Positions 25,905 to 34,365 are shown, counted from the first letter of the stretch. The stretch is DNA of 64,000 bases from JAHQVI01 sp963749875 (GCA_963749875.1 CAVVOX010000002.1:682001-746000); one strand, 5' to 3'. Numbers and translations are program-made. The notes: generated from the sequence alone by a model not told the origin.

Positions 25905-27455
25905 ATGAGCGATCTGACCGGGCTGACGCTCGCCGAGGCGCGCGACCGATTGAAGAAGAAGGAGATCACCGCGCGCGAGCTGACCGAGGCGCATCTTGCC
26001 GCGATCGAGGCGGCGAACCCGGCGCTCAACGCCTACATCCTGCCGACGCCGGAAAAGGCGCTCGACATGGCCAAGGCGTCCGATGCGCGGCTAGCCAAGG
26101 GCAAGGGCCTGCCGCTCGATGGGCTGCCCATCGGCATCAAGGATCTTTTCTGCACCCGCGATGTGCGTTCGACGGCGTGTTCGGCGATTCTCGGTGATTT
26201 TTCGCCGGTCTACGAATTGACCGTGACGCAGAACCTCTGGGATGCTGGCGCGGTCATGCTCGGCAAGCTCAATATGGACGAGTTCGCCATGGGCTCGTCC
26301 AACGAGACCAGCCATTTCGAACCTTGCATCAATCCCTGGCGCGCGAAGGGCAGCGAGAAACCGCTCGTGCCGGGCGGCTCCTCGGGCGGCTCCGCGGCTG
26401 CCGTTGCGGCGCATCTGGCGCTTGCTGCGACCGGCACCGATACGGGCGGCTCGATCCGCCAGCCCGCGGCTTTGACCGGCACGGTCGGCATCAAGCCGAC
26501 TTACGGGCGCTGCTCGCGCTGGGGCATCGTCGCCTTCGCCTCCTCGCTCGACCAGGCCGGCCCGATCACGCGCACGGTGCGCGACGCTGCCATCATGCTG
26601 CGCCATATGGCCAGCCACGACCCGAAGGATTCCACCAGCGCCGACAAGCCGGTGCCGGATTACGAGAAGGCGCTCGGCAAGGCCGTCAAGGGCTTGAAAA
26701 TCGGCGTGCCGAAGGAATACCGGATCGACGGCATGTCCGCCGAGATCGACGCGCTTTGGGAGCGCGGCATCGGCTGGTTCAGGGATGCCGGCGCCGAGAT
26801 CGTCGAGATCAGCCTGCCGCATACGAAATATGCGCTGCCCGCCTATTACATCGTTGCGCCGGCCGAGGCGTCCTCCAACCTCGCCCGCTATGACGGCGTC
26901 CGCTACGGCGCGCGCGTCAATGGCCGCGACATCATCGACATGTATGAGGAGACGCGTTCGCATGGCTTCGGCGCGGAGGTGAAGCGGCGCGTGCTGATCG
27001 GCACCTATGTGCTCTCGGCGGGCTATTACGACGCCTATTACATCAAGGCGCAGAAGGTGCGCACGCTGATCCAGCGGGACTTCGAGGAGGCATTCGAGAC
27101 GGTCGATGCGATCCTGGCGCCGGCCACGCCGTCGCCCGCCTTCGCGATCGGCGAGAAGAGCGGCGATCCGATCGAGATGTATCTCAACGACATTTTTACG
27201 GTGACGGTCAATATGGCCGGTCTGCCGGGCATTTCGGTCCCGGCGGGCGTCTCCGAGGACGGCTTGCCGCTCGGCCTGCAGATCATCGGCCGTCCGTTCG
27301 ACGAGGAGACCGTGCTGCGTTCGGCACAGCTCATCGAGGACGCGGCCGGCGTCTTCCCCGCTCCCGAGCCGTGGTGGGCCTCGGCCAGACCGGTGGCGCC
27401 GAAGAAGCAGAAATCGCCTGTGAAGAAGAAGGCGAAAGCGTCGCCCAAAGCTTAA
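25905..27455 (+). CDS. gatA: Glutamyl/aspartyl-tRNA amidotransferase subunit A
   Basis: Amidase-signature glutaminase of 516 residues that supplies ammonia to GatB. The Lys-cisSer-Ser triad is evident: K in LPIGIKDLF, and serines in GGSSGGSAAAVA and TDTGGSIRQPA. NLARYDGVRYG is the usual GatA substrate-side motif. The C-terminus has a Lys/Pro-rich tail (KKQKSPVKKKAKASPKA), a common low-complexity extension. ATG 25905 directly follows gatC. A small chorismate mutase gene follows 21 bp later. Confidence 0.97.
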   Translation: MSDLTGLTLAEARDRLKKKEITARELTEAHLAAIEAANPALNAYILPTPEKALDMAKASDARLAKGKGLPLDGLPIGIKDLFCTRDVRSTACSAILGDFSPVYELTVTQNLWDAGAVMLGKLNMDEFAMGSSNETSHFEPCINPWRAKGSEKPLVPGGSSGGSAAAVAAHLALAATGTDTGGSIRQPAALTGTVGIKPTYGRCSRWGIVAFASSLDQAGPITRTVRDAAIMLRHMASHDPKDSTSADKPVPDYEKALGKAVKGLKIGVPKEYRIDGMSAEIDALWERGIGWFRDAGAEIVEISLPHTKYALPAYYIVAPAEASSNLARYDGVRYGARVNGRDIIDMYEETRSHGFGAEVKRRVLIGTYVLSAGYYDAYYIKAQKVRTLIQRDFEEAFETVDAILAPATPSPAFAIGEKSGDPIEMYLNDIFTVTVNMAGLPGISVPAGVSEDGLPLGLQIIGRPFDEETVLRSAQLIEDAAGVFPAPEPWWASARPVAPKKQKSPVKKKAKASPKA

Positions 27456-27476
27456 AGCCTAGCCGAGGTTCAGCCG

Positions 27477-27791
27477 ATGGCCGTGCGTGCCCCCCAGGAT
27501 TGCGAGACCATGGAAGAGGTCCGCACCGAGATCGACCGGCTCGACGCCGCGATCCTCGACCTCGTCGCCGAGCGCTTCGGCTATGTCGACCGCGCCTGGC
27601 AGCTCAAGACGCATAAGGCGGAAGCCGTCGTGCCCTGGCGCATCCAGCAGGTGATCGACCGCGTCCGCGCCCGCGCCGAGGCGAAAGGCGTGCCCCCGGA
27701 GTTGGCCGAAGCGCTCTGGCGGCAGATGATCGGCTGGTTCATCCAGTATGAGGAGGAGAGGCTGTCAAACCCCGGCGGGGACGGCACCTAA
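27477..27791 (+). CDS. Chorismate mutase type II / isochorismate-pyruvate lyase-like protein
   Basis: A 104-residue all-alpha AroQ-fold protein. EEVRTEIDRLDAAILDLVAER is the signature first helix, followed by RAWQLKTHKAEAVVPWR and a third helix ending IGWFIQYEEER. The opening APQDCETM resembles PchB of Pseudomonas, an isochorismate-pyruvate lyase with weak mutase activity. It should act on chorismate or isochorismate; without a siderophore locus nearby, mutase activity for Phe/Tyr synthesis is the simpler guess. The gene sits between gatA and gatB on the same strand, a position unrelated to its chemistry. Confidence 0.85.
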   Translation: MAVRAPQDCETMEEVRTEIDRLDAAILDLVAERFGYVDRAWQLKTHKAEAVVPWRIQQVIDRVRARAEAKGVPPELAEALWRQMIGWFIQYEEERLSNPGGDGT

Positions 27792-28085
27792 GGGACGGCA
27801 GAAATGCACCCGCGGCTGTCGCTCACCGTAAAGGTTCGCGGGCCGGGAGAGAGCGAACTCCCAGCGAAAAAAAGCGATTGGAATTTTACTTGTCAGGTCA
27901 AATTTTATGCAGTTCTGTAGAGGCCCAGACGGCGCGATGAGCCAGCCAGCACCGGGCACCGGTATCAGCGCGGAGCCGTCTCTTTCCATTGTTGCGGCGT
28001 TGATGCACGGAAGGAAGCGCGCGCTTTCCAAGGTCATCCCGTTATGGCCGGAAGCGGGCAGGGGAGTGAGGCACGGGGCTCGAAC
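27792..28085. other. Chorismate mutase-gatB gap
   Basis: About 290 bases without a convincing gene. A segment around 27812-27860 (GTCGCTCACCGTAAAGGTTC and a CGGGAGAGAG follow-on) resembles part of the family B element at 40560-40590. No clear promoter was seen. Confidence 0.4.
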
Positions 28086-29561
28086 ATGACAATGCAGTTA
28101 CGTCAGGAAAACCTCATCGACGGCGCCACCGGTCCCTGGGAGGTGGTGATCGGCATGGAGGTCCATGCCCAGGTCACGTCGAAATCGAAGCTGTTCTCCG
28201 GCGCCTCGACCGAGTTCGGCGGCGAGCCGAACAGCCATGTCTCGCTGGTCGATGCCGCCATGCCCGGCATGCTGCCCGTCATCAACGAGGAATGCATCCG
28301 CCAGGCGATCCGCACGGGGCTCGGGCTCAAGGCGCAGGTCAATCTCTATTCCGTCTTCGACCGCAAGAACTATTTCTATCCCGACCTGCCGCAGGGCTAT
28401 CAGATCTCGCAATATAAGCATCCGATCGTCGGCGAGGGCGTGGTCACCGTCGATATGAAGGACGGCTATTCGGTCGAGGTCGGCATCGAGCGCCTGCATA
28501 TGGAGCAGGACGCCGGCAAGTCGCTGCACGATCAGCACCCGGACTATTCCTTTGTCGATCTCAATCGCTCCGGCGTCGCGCTGATGGAGATCGTCTCGCG
28601 CCCGGATCTGCGCTCGGCCGAGGAGGCCAGGGCCTATGTCACCAAGCTGCGCACCATCCTGCGCTATCTCGGCACTTGCGACGGCAATATGGAGGAGGGA
28701 AGCTTGCGCGCCGACGTCAACGTCTCGGTACGGAAGCTAGGGGCGCCGTTCGGCACGCGCTGCGAGATCAAGAACGTCAACTCGATCCGCTTCATCGGCC
28801 AGGCGATCGACTATGAGGCGCGCCGCCAGATCGGCATTCTGGAGGAGGGCGGCTCGATCGATCAGGAAACCCGCCTGTTCGACCCGAAGACCGGGCAGAC
28901 CCGCTCCATGCGCTCCAAGGAGGAGGCGCATGACTACCGCTATTTCCCCGACCCCGACCTCCTGCCGCTCGAGCTGACGCAGGATTATGTGGACGAGATC
29001 GCGCGCGCCCTGCCCGAGCTTCCCGACGAGAAGAAGGCGCGCTTCGTCGAGGAATTCGGCCTCTCCGCTTACGATGCCGGCGTGCTCGTCGCCGACCGGG
29101 AGTCCGCCGATTATTTCGAGACCGTCGCCAAGGGGCGCGACGCCAAACTGGCGGCCAATTGGGTGACGGGCGATCTGTTCGGCGCGCTCAACCGGCTCGG
29201 CAAGGACATTGCGGACAGCCCCGTCTCGGCGGCGCATCTCGGCGCGCTGATCGATCTGATCGCGGAGGGCGTCATCTCTGGCCGGATCGCCAAGGAGGTC
29301 TTCGAGATCATGATCGAGACCGGCGAGGCGCCGGCCAAGATCGTCGAGAGCCGCGGCTTGACACAGGTCACCGACACCGGCGCCATCGAAAAGGTCGTCG
29401 ACGAGATCATCGCGGCCAACCCGAAACAGGTCGAGCAGGTGAAGGAAAAGCCGAAGACCTTGGGGTGGTTCGTCGGTCAGGTGATGAAGGCGACCGGCGG
29501 GAAGGCGAACCCGGGGGCCGTGAATGAGATATTGAGGAAGAAGCTGGAGGTGGGGGAATAA
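28086..29561 (+). CDS. gatB: Glutamyl/aspartyl-tRNA amidotransferase subunit B
   Basis: Kinase/transamidase subunit of 491 residues. WEVVIGMEVHAQVTSKSKLF, the tRNA-side LPQGYQISQYKHPI, HMEQDAGKS, DLNRSGVALMEIVS and the C-terminal YqeY-like tail (NPGAVNEILRKKL) are all present. ATG 28086 is preferred because the conserved start (LIDGATGPWEVVIGMEVHAQ) follows closely; ATG 28044 would add 14 residues without homology. It completes GatCAB with gatC and gatA upstream. It is the last gene before the restriction-modification insertion. Confidence 0.97.
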   Translation: MTMQLRQENLIDGATGPWEVVIGMEVHAQVTSKSKLFSGASTEFGGEPNSHVSLVDAAMPGMLPVINEECIRQAIRTGLGLKAQVNLYSVFDRKNYFYPDLPQGYQISQYKHPIVGEGVVTVDMKDGYSVEVGIERLHMEQDAGKSLHDQHPDYSFVDLNRSGVALMEIVSRPDLRSAEEARAYVTKLRTILRYLGTCDGNMEEGSLRADVNVSVRKLGAPFGTRCEIKNVNSIRFIGQAIDYEARRQIGILEEGGSIDQETRLFDPKTGQTRSMRSKEEAHDYRYFPDPDLLPLELTQDYVDEIARALPELPDEKKARFVEEFGLSAYDAGVLVADRESADYFETVAKGRDAKLAANWVTGDLFGALNRLGKDIADSPVSAAHLGALIDLIAEGVISGRIAKEVFEIMIETGEAPAKIVESRGLTQVTDTGAIEKVVDEIIAANPKQVEQVKEKPKTLGWFVGQVMKATGGKANPGAVNEILRKKLEVGE

Positions 29562-29611
29562 ATGGTTGCTCCGTCTTTGCGTGTTTACAAAGGAGTTTTC
29601 CGGCTCCCGCC

Positions 29612-29633
29612 ATCGTAGCGATTCAGCTACGGT
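29612..29633 (+). terminator. Short hairpin between gatB and the methyltransferase gene
   Basis: CGTAGC (29614-29619) and GCTACG (29626-29631) flank the loop GATTCA, with an A-T and a G-T pair extending the stem. A short T-containing stretch (GTCTTTG) follows. It could end the gatB transcript or be an operator for the restriction-modification genes; it lies only seven bases before their first ATG. Confidence 0.35.
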
Positions 29634-29639
29634 CTTTGT

Positions 29640-30764
29640 ATGAAGCACTCGGCACTAAAATCACGTCTCGGAGACGTTGCGTCCAGCTGCAAGATTCCGT
29701 CAGCAAAGCCCTTGAAGCCTGCGGTCGTTGAGCGCCCCCTGCCGAACCAAGCCAAGCAATATCCAGAGCTACGCTATATGGGTTCCAAGAAGCGTTTGCT
29801 GCCATGGATTTATGACATCCTCAACGCTCTGGACTTTGAAAGCGCCGTCGATCCCTTTTCTGGTACCGGCTGCGTTTCCTATTTAATGAAGTGCATGGGG
29901 CGACGTGTTATCGCTTCGGACTTTCTCAACTTTGCCACTGTCATCGCGCAGGCAACCATTGAAAATAACAATCACTTCATCGATCACCAGACCATGAAGC
30001 AGTTACTTACACCAATACCGCACGTTCCCAAGTTTATTGAAAACACCTTTTCTGGTATTTTTTATACCAAGGCTGACCTACAATTTCTGGATCAGGTTTC
30101 ATTTAATATTCGTCGACTTGAACAAACTCACAAGCGAGCAGTGGCGTTTGCTGCACTGTTTCGAGCATGCCTAAAGCGACAACCGCGCGGTGTCTTCACT
30201 GTATCGGGCGATCTAAGCCGGTACGATGATGGGCGTCGTGATCTGCGCCTCTCAATTGAGGAACACTTCGTCGAGCAGATAGAAATATTCAATAATGCTG
30301 TTTTCGACAATGGACGGCGCAATCGGGCGGTACGCTCCGATGTGTTTGATTTGCCCAATCGAAAAACCGACCTTGTATACCTCGATCCGCCTTACGTACC
30401 TCGTTCCGATGATAATTGTTATATTAAGCGTTATCACTTCCTAGAAGGGCTTTCTTACTATTGGGAAGATCTCCCAATAGACGCAAGCACGAGGGTAAAA
30501 AAAATAAAAAAGCGTTTTACGCCGTTTAGCTATCGTCGACTGGCGGTCGATGCTTTCGACCGGATGTTCGCGCGCTTTGCAAAGAGCACGATTGTTTTAT
30601 CCTACAGTTCAAATGGCTACCCAGATCTAGATCAACTGGAAATGATTATGAGTAAATACAAAAAATCTATTAACATATTCGAGAAGACGCATAGATATCA
30701 CTTTGGAACTCATGACGCCGTTAATCGCTCTGCCGTAACGGAATATCTCCTCGTGGGAAGATAA
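29640..30764 (+). CDS. D12-class (Dam-like) DNA adenine-N6 methyltransferase of a type II restriction-modification system
   Basis: A 374-residue methyltransferase. Motif X is GSKKRLLPWI (about 47-56), motif I D71-P-F-S-G-T-G77 binds SAM, and the catalytic motif IV is D249-P-P-Y252. The X-I-TRD-IV order is that of the alpha group that includes Dam and M.DpnII. It should methylate adenine in the site cut by the endonuclease encoded next; the recognition sequence is not readable. No Shine-Dalgarno motif precedes ATG 29640. The gene is visibly more A/T-rich than its neighbours, which fits horizontal acquisition. TAATG overlap couples it to the nuclease gene. Confidence 0.9.
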   Translation: MKHSALKSRLGDVASSCKIPSAKPLKPAVVERPLPNQAKQYPELRYMGSKKRLLPWIYDILNALDFESAVDPFSGTGCVSYLMKCMGRRVIASDFLNFATVIAQATIENNNHFIDHQTMKQLLTPIPHVPKFIENTFSGIFYTKADLQFLDQVSFNIRRLEQTHKRAVAFAALFRACLKRQPRGVFTVSGDLSRYDDGRRDLRLSIEEHFVEQIEIFNNAVFDNGRRNRAVRSDVFDLPNRKTDLVYLDPPYVPRSDDNCYIKRYHFLEGLSYYWEDLPIDASTRVKKIKKRFTPFSYRRLAVDAFDRMFARFAKSTIVLSYSSNGYPDLDQLEMIMSKYKKSINIFEKTHRYHFGTHDAVNRSAVTEYLLVGR

Positions 30765-31591
30765 TGCAGGTTCTAGACCAGACGCTCGACGAGGTCGTTG
30801 CAAGCCTAAGTCCGCTTGCCGTCGAGTGGATGGATGAGATTGCCGCGAAAGCCATTGCCAAACTCGCGACGGTTCCAAGAAAGGATATTTATCGTCGGGA
30901 CGATATTGGCGCGTTGTTTGAGGATGATTTCGAACAAGGAATTCTCTGCGCCCGCTTGTTCCTTGCGCTTTCCAAAAATTCGATGGAGGTCGAACTCCGA
31001 AAGCTGCTTGCAGCTGGTGGCATCGGCGTGAAGCGCTTCTTAAGTGACCGGGAGGCCTATCTTGATGCCTTGGAAACGCTCGGCTTGCCCGAAGCAATGG
31101 CTGCGGCAATCAATCACGAACCAATCTGGAGCGATATTCTCGTCGAACGATTGCGTTCCGGGCGGGGAAGCGCAATTCAAGGACAGAGGCGTGGCCGCGG
31201 ACTTGAAGATTTCACGGAAGCTCTGGTTAAGGAAGTGTTTGGTGAGAACGCTTACGAAATTCGTTGTACTTTCACCGGCGCTGACAACAAGTCTGCTAAG
31301 TGCGACTTTGCAATTCCACATCGAAAGAGGCCAAGAATTATAATCGAGGTCAAAGGCTACGCCGCTACGGGGTCGAAGATGAGTGATATCATTGGAGATC
31401 TCGACGCGATCATTGAGGCAAAGCGTCACGACACAACGTTGCTTTTCGTTACTGATGGTATGACCTGGAATGCCCGCTTGGCGGATCTTAAAAAAATTGT
31501 GCAACGTCAGAAATCAAGGCAAGATAACTCGAATTTATACCACAAGAATGCGCGAACAGTTCCTTGCGGATTTGGCGACACTCAAGTTTGA
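30764..31591 (+). CDS. Probable type II restriction endonuclease (PD-(D/E)XK type)
   Basis: A 275-residue protein translated by a one-base overlap (TAATG) with the methyltransferase. Residues 181-197 show a PD-(D/E)XK-like active site: D181 in KCDFAIP and E195-V-K197 in IIIEVKGY, with hydrophobic strands between, followed by helix SDIIGDLDAIIEAKR. The N-terminal two thirds are helical and unfamiliar to me; no close named family is recognised. Gene order, coupling and the motif make restriction endonuclease the likely role. The GC content is lower than in adjacent housekeeping genes. Confidence 0.78.
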   Translation: MQVLDQTLDEVVASLSPLAVEWMDEIAAKAIAKLATVPRKDIYRRDDIGALFEDDFEQGILCARLFLALSKNSMEVELRKLLAAGGIGVKRFLSDREAYLDALETLGLPEAMAAAINHEPIWSDILVERLRSGRGSAIQGQRRGRGLEDFTEALVKEVFGENAYEIRCTFTGADNKSAKCDFAIPHRKRPRIIIEVKGYAATGSKMSDIIGDLDAIIEAKRHDTTLLFVTDGMTWNARLADLKKIVQRQKSRQDNSNLYHKNARTVPCGFGDTQV

Positions 31592-31682
31592 AGCAGGTCT
31601 GTAAACCCCCCAGAGAGCAGTTATAACGAATAGGCTCAAGGCTTCAGGATCTTCGCTTCGCTCGTCCGGCGCGACGAAGGAT
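31592..31682. other. Spacer after the restriction endonuclease gene
   Basis: About 90 bases leading to a large hairpin repeat. It has CTTCGCTTCGCTCGTCCGGC, but no gene and no clear terminator. Confidence 0.3.
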
Positions 31683-31779
31683 CGTCATTGCGAGGAGGCG
31701 GAGCCGACGAAGCAATCCAGCGACCTGCTCAGAGCCAGCCGCGAGATGGATTGCTTCGGCCTTTGGCCTCGCAATGACG
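31683..31779. repeat. Family C long-hairpin dispersed repeat
   Basis: A 97 bp element with perfect 13 bp inverted ends, CGTCATTGCGAGG (31683-31695) and CCTCGCAATGACG (31767-31779). A second inner arm is GAAGCAATCCA / TGGATTGCTTC. This type of CATTGCGAGG...CCTCGCAATG repeat is familiar from many alphaproteobacterial genomes; only one copy lies in this window. Confidence 0.8.
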
Positions 31780-31783
31780 TCGG

Positions 31784-32390
31784 GGCGGCGGCAACCCTCC
31801 ATTCACCATCCCGCGCGAATTCCGCCCCGAACTTATCCCCGCTCGTCGCCCCTCGACTTATCCTGCCCCCGTCGCCACCCCGCGAAGGGGCGCCGGGCTC
31901 GAGACCGTCTCGTCTGGTGGGGTTGCGATGCGGCGCCTGAGGAGTTCGAGGGACACGGCCAAAAACCGGCCTCGGCGCGAGAGTAACGCACTCACACTCA
32001 GGGGCTCCTCCCCGGGCTGCCTGTTCGCTGGGATGCGCAGTGCCCGCGGTCGTGCGACGCGGAGGATCGAGGTCCAAGCCCTCGCCCGCGTGATGCGCTC
32101 CCGATGCAAAATTCCGGGTCGTGTACGGCTAGCTGGGTAAATGCTGCGGATGGAGCCGGAATATCGCCGCGCGTGGGCAGCCGGAAGGCTGAACACAAAA
32201 ATACATAGGACCAGCCGACCGGCTGCCCGCGCCGCCCCTCACGGGCGGTGAGATAAATGAATGGCAAAGCTTCGGGGACACGCCGTCCCGCGAAGGGTTT
32301 GGTGTTGGGTGGGGCTTCGCACACCCCCTGGAAGAGACGACGCGACGCAAATCGGCCGCCGGGCCGCTCCTACCCGACTTCGCCCCCGCC
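31784..32390. ncRNA. Gene-free structured segment, candidate non-coding RNA or mobile RNA element
   Basis: About 600 bases between repeat C and the ferredoxin reductase gene. No frame has credible coding sequence. The strongest structure is at 32175-32228: GGGCAGCCGG (32175-32184) pairs with CCGGCTGCCC (32219-32228), then a 2x2 internal loop (AA/GA), then GGCTG (32187-32191) with CAGCC (32212-32216), closing a 20-base A-rich loop at 32192-32211. The stem can extend outward by a few G-C pairs. Smaller hairpins occur near 31880 (CCCCGCGAAGGGG). Orientation is unknown. The peptide read through the loop on the minus strand (GWSYVFLCSAFRLP) reminds me of short hypothetical ORFs annotated in many Rhizobiales genomes, an unverified recollection. 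Confidence 0.4.
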
Positions 32391-33423
32391 TTAAATCACG
32401 CCGAGCTTTTTCTGCAGGCTGGATGAGGAGGTGGTGTACTGGAAGACGAGGCGCCTGTCGGGATAGACATAGCGATGCGCCTGCTGCGCCATCAGCGCGG
32501 CCTCATGGAAGCCGGACAGAATCAGCTTCAGCTTGCCCGGATAGGAATTGATGTCGCCGATGGCGAAGATCCCCTTTTCGGAGGTCTCGAATTTCTCCGT
32601 GTCCACCGGAATGAGGTTCTCATGCAGATCGAGCCCCCAATCCGCGATCGGGCCGAGCTTCATCGTCAGGCCGAAGAAGGGCAACAGCCGGTCGCAAGGG
32701 AGCTCGAAGAACTCGCCGTCGCCGCCGCGCACCTTGACAGCGCTCAGAGCACCGCCCGCTCCGATCAGCTCCATTACCTGGCCGATGACGAGCCGCATCC
32801 TGCCCGCGGCCACCAGATCGCGCATCTTGTTCACGCTGTCGGGTGCGGCGCGGAACTGGTCGCGGCGGTGGATCAGCGCGAGCGATTTGGCGATCGGCTG
32901 CAGATTGAGCGTCCAGTCGAGCGCGGAGTTGCCGCCGCCGACGATGACGATGTCCCGGCCGCGAAAATCCTCCATGTGCCGGACAGCATAGAAGACCGAT
33001 GTGCCCTCATAGGCCTCGATGCCCGCAAGCGGCGGACGCTTGGGCGTGAACGAACCGCCGCCAGCCGCGATGATGACGATCTTCGCCCGGAACTTGACGC
33101 CATCGTCCGTTTCCAGCTCGAAGCCGTCCTCGGTGCGCGCGAGCCTGTCCACACGCTGCGAGAAGTGAAAGACCGGCTCGAACGGCTTGATCTGCTCCAT
33201 CAGGCGGTGGGTCAGCTCCTGGCCGCTCACGATGGGCAAAGCCGGAATGTCGTAGATCGGCTTTTCCGGATAGAGCTCGGCGCACTGGCCGCCCGGCCGG
33301 TCGAGAATGTCGATGACATGCGCCTTGATGTCGAGAAGACCGAGTTCGAAGACGGCGAACAGGCCCGACAGGCCCCGCGCCAATAATGACCGCATCGGTT
33401 TGAATAGGGGAATCGCCGAGCAT
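32391..33423 (-). CDS. TrxR-like ferredoxin/flavodoxin-NADP+ reductase, frame broken by one extra base at 33362-33363
   Basis: FAD/NADPH oxidoreductase of the thioredoxin-reductase-like FNR class, about 343 residues after correction. From ATG 33423 the frame reads IQTDAVIIGAGPVG (FAD-binding GxGxxG), then loses homology. The continuation LFAVFELGLLDIKAHVIDI lies in the next frame and runs to TAA 32391, with the NADPH motif IVIVGGGNSALDWTL, HRRDQFRAAPDS and IFAIGDINSYPG. Removing one G from the GG at 33362-33363 (plus strand) joins them. It would move electrons between NADPH and the ferredoxin encoded 93 bp upstream. Either a sequencing error or a young pseudogene. Confidence 0.88.
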
Positions 33424-33516
33424 TTTCGCAAATCTCTGACCCACCGCCATGCAGCCCGGCATGGAGCGGCGGCGTGCACCAATTTCGGAGTTAAGTAGAT
33501 CGCTCTGTGGAAAAGC

Positions 33517-33837
33517 TCAACCTTGATGTTCCGGGATCCGCACGATCAGCCCGTCATAATCCTCGGTGATGCGGAGCTGACAGCTCAGCCGGCTTTCGGG
33601 CCGGACATCGAAGGCAAAATCCAGCATGTCCTCTTCCATTTGTGACGGCTCGCCCGTCACGCCGCGCCACGCCTCATCGACATAGACATGACAGGTCGCG
33701 CAGGAACAGGCGCCGCCACATTCGGCGACGATCCCCGGCACATCGTTCTTGATCGCCGTCTCCATGACGGTCTGCCCGACGTCCCCCTCCACCGAATATT
33801 CGCGTCCGGTGTGATCGATATAGGTGATCTTCGGCAT
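33517..33837 (-). CDS. Adrenodoxin-type 2Fe-2S ferredoxin
   Basis: A 106-residue ferredoxin. The cluster ligands follow the adrenodoxin pattern: C40-x5-C46-x2-C49 and C86, in AECGGACSCATCHVYV and RLSCQLRI. Adrenodoxin-type features such as the acidic MEEDMLDFA segment are present. Such proteins serve cytochromes P450, Fe-S assembly or other redox partners. It lies upstream of the TrxR-like reductase on the same strand, which makes the pair a likely electron-transfer unit. The start is ATG 33837; no long isc/suf operon is nearby. Confidence 0.95.
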   Translation of the reverse strand: MPKITYIDHTGREYSVEGDVGQTVMETAIKNDVPGIVAECGGACSCATCHVYVDEAWRGVTGEPSQMEEDMLDFAFDVRPESRLSCQLRITEDYDGLIVRIPEHQG

Positions 33838-33975
33838 ACTCGTTTATCCGGTGCGGCTGGGAAGCGTTCGCCCGGCCGCGATGGACCGGCGCTCAAGCGC
33901 GGGAAACGCCTCGCCCGTATATAGGTCAAAACCGGCCCGCCTTCCACCCCGCAGTCTGCCCCCGGCGGCGCGCCG

Positions 33976-34365
33976 TCACAGAATGCCGTCGATGAAATGA
34001 TTGGCTTCCTCGATCTGCTCGGCGAGGACGCGCAGGAGGTCGTCCCGCCTTCCGGCGAAAAGGCTTCCCGGAAGCTGCTCGGCGGTCTCGGCGGTCCGCA
34101 GCAGCTGCCAGGCGCCGACGCTGCGGGCGGAGGCTTTCAGGACCCGGGCCGCCGCGCGCCAGCTATCGCCGTTCGTCGCCCGCGAGAGCTTGTCGAAATA
34201 GAGGCGCACCTGCCGGCGGAACAGCTCCAGCACCTCGCGTTCGACGGCGCTGTTTCCCATCGTGTAGCGGGACAGATGGGTCAGATCGACCGGACGGTGT
34301 TTGGGATCGAAATAGCTTTCCGGTTCGGCCTCCGCATCGGGCCGACTCTCAAGGCGCAGATTCAT
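33976..34365 (-). CDS. HPt-like domain protein lacking the phospho-accepting histidine
   Basis: A 129-residue helical protein. RPVDLTHLSRYTMGNSAVEREVLELF matches the start of small HPt proteins of Rhizobiales, and the site normally reading AHxLKGSAR-x-GAW is ARVLKASARSVGAW, so the usual His is Arg74 and the Gly is Ala78. It therefore probably cannot carry a phosphate by the standard route and may act as a docking or decoy module. Start: GGGGATGATCATG gives three options; ATG 34365 has GGGG at proper distance. The longer frame from 34551 looks spurious. Confidence 0.72.
   Translation of the reverse strand: MNLRLESRPDAEAEPESYFDPKHRPVDLTHLSRYTMGNSAVEREVLELFRRQVRLYFDKLSRATNGDSWRAAARVLKASARSVGAWQLLRTAETAEQLPGSLFAGRRDDLLRVLAEQIEEANHFIDGIL

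Noticed and set aside
31800..32350. Several overlapping 60-110-codon frames on both strands
   Set aside because: Mutually overlapping, Arg/Ser/Pro-rich, no ribosome-binding sites; more consistent with structured non-coding DNA.
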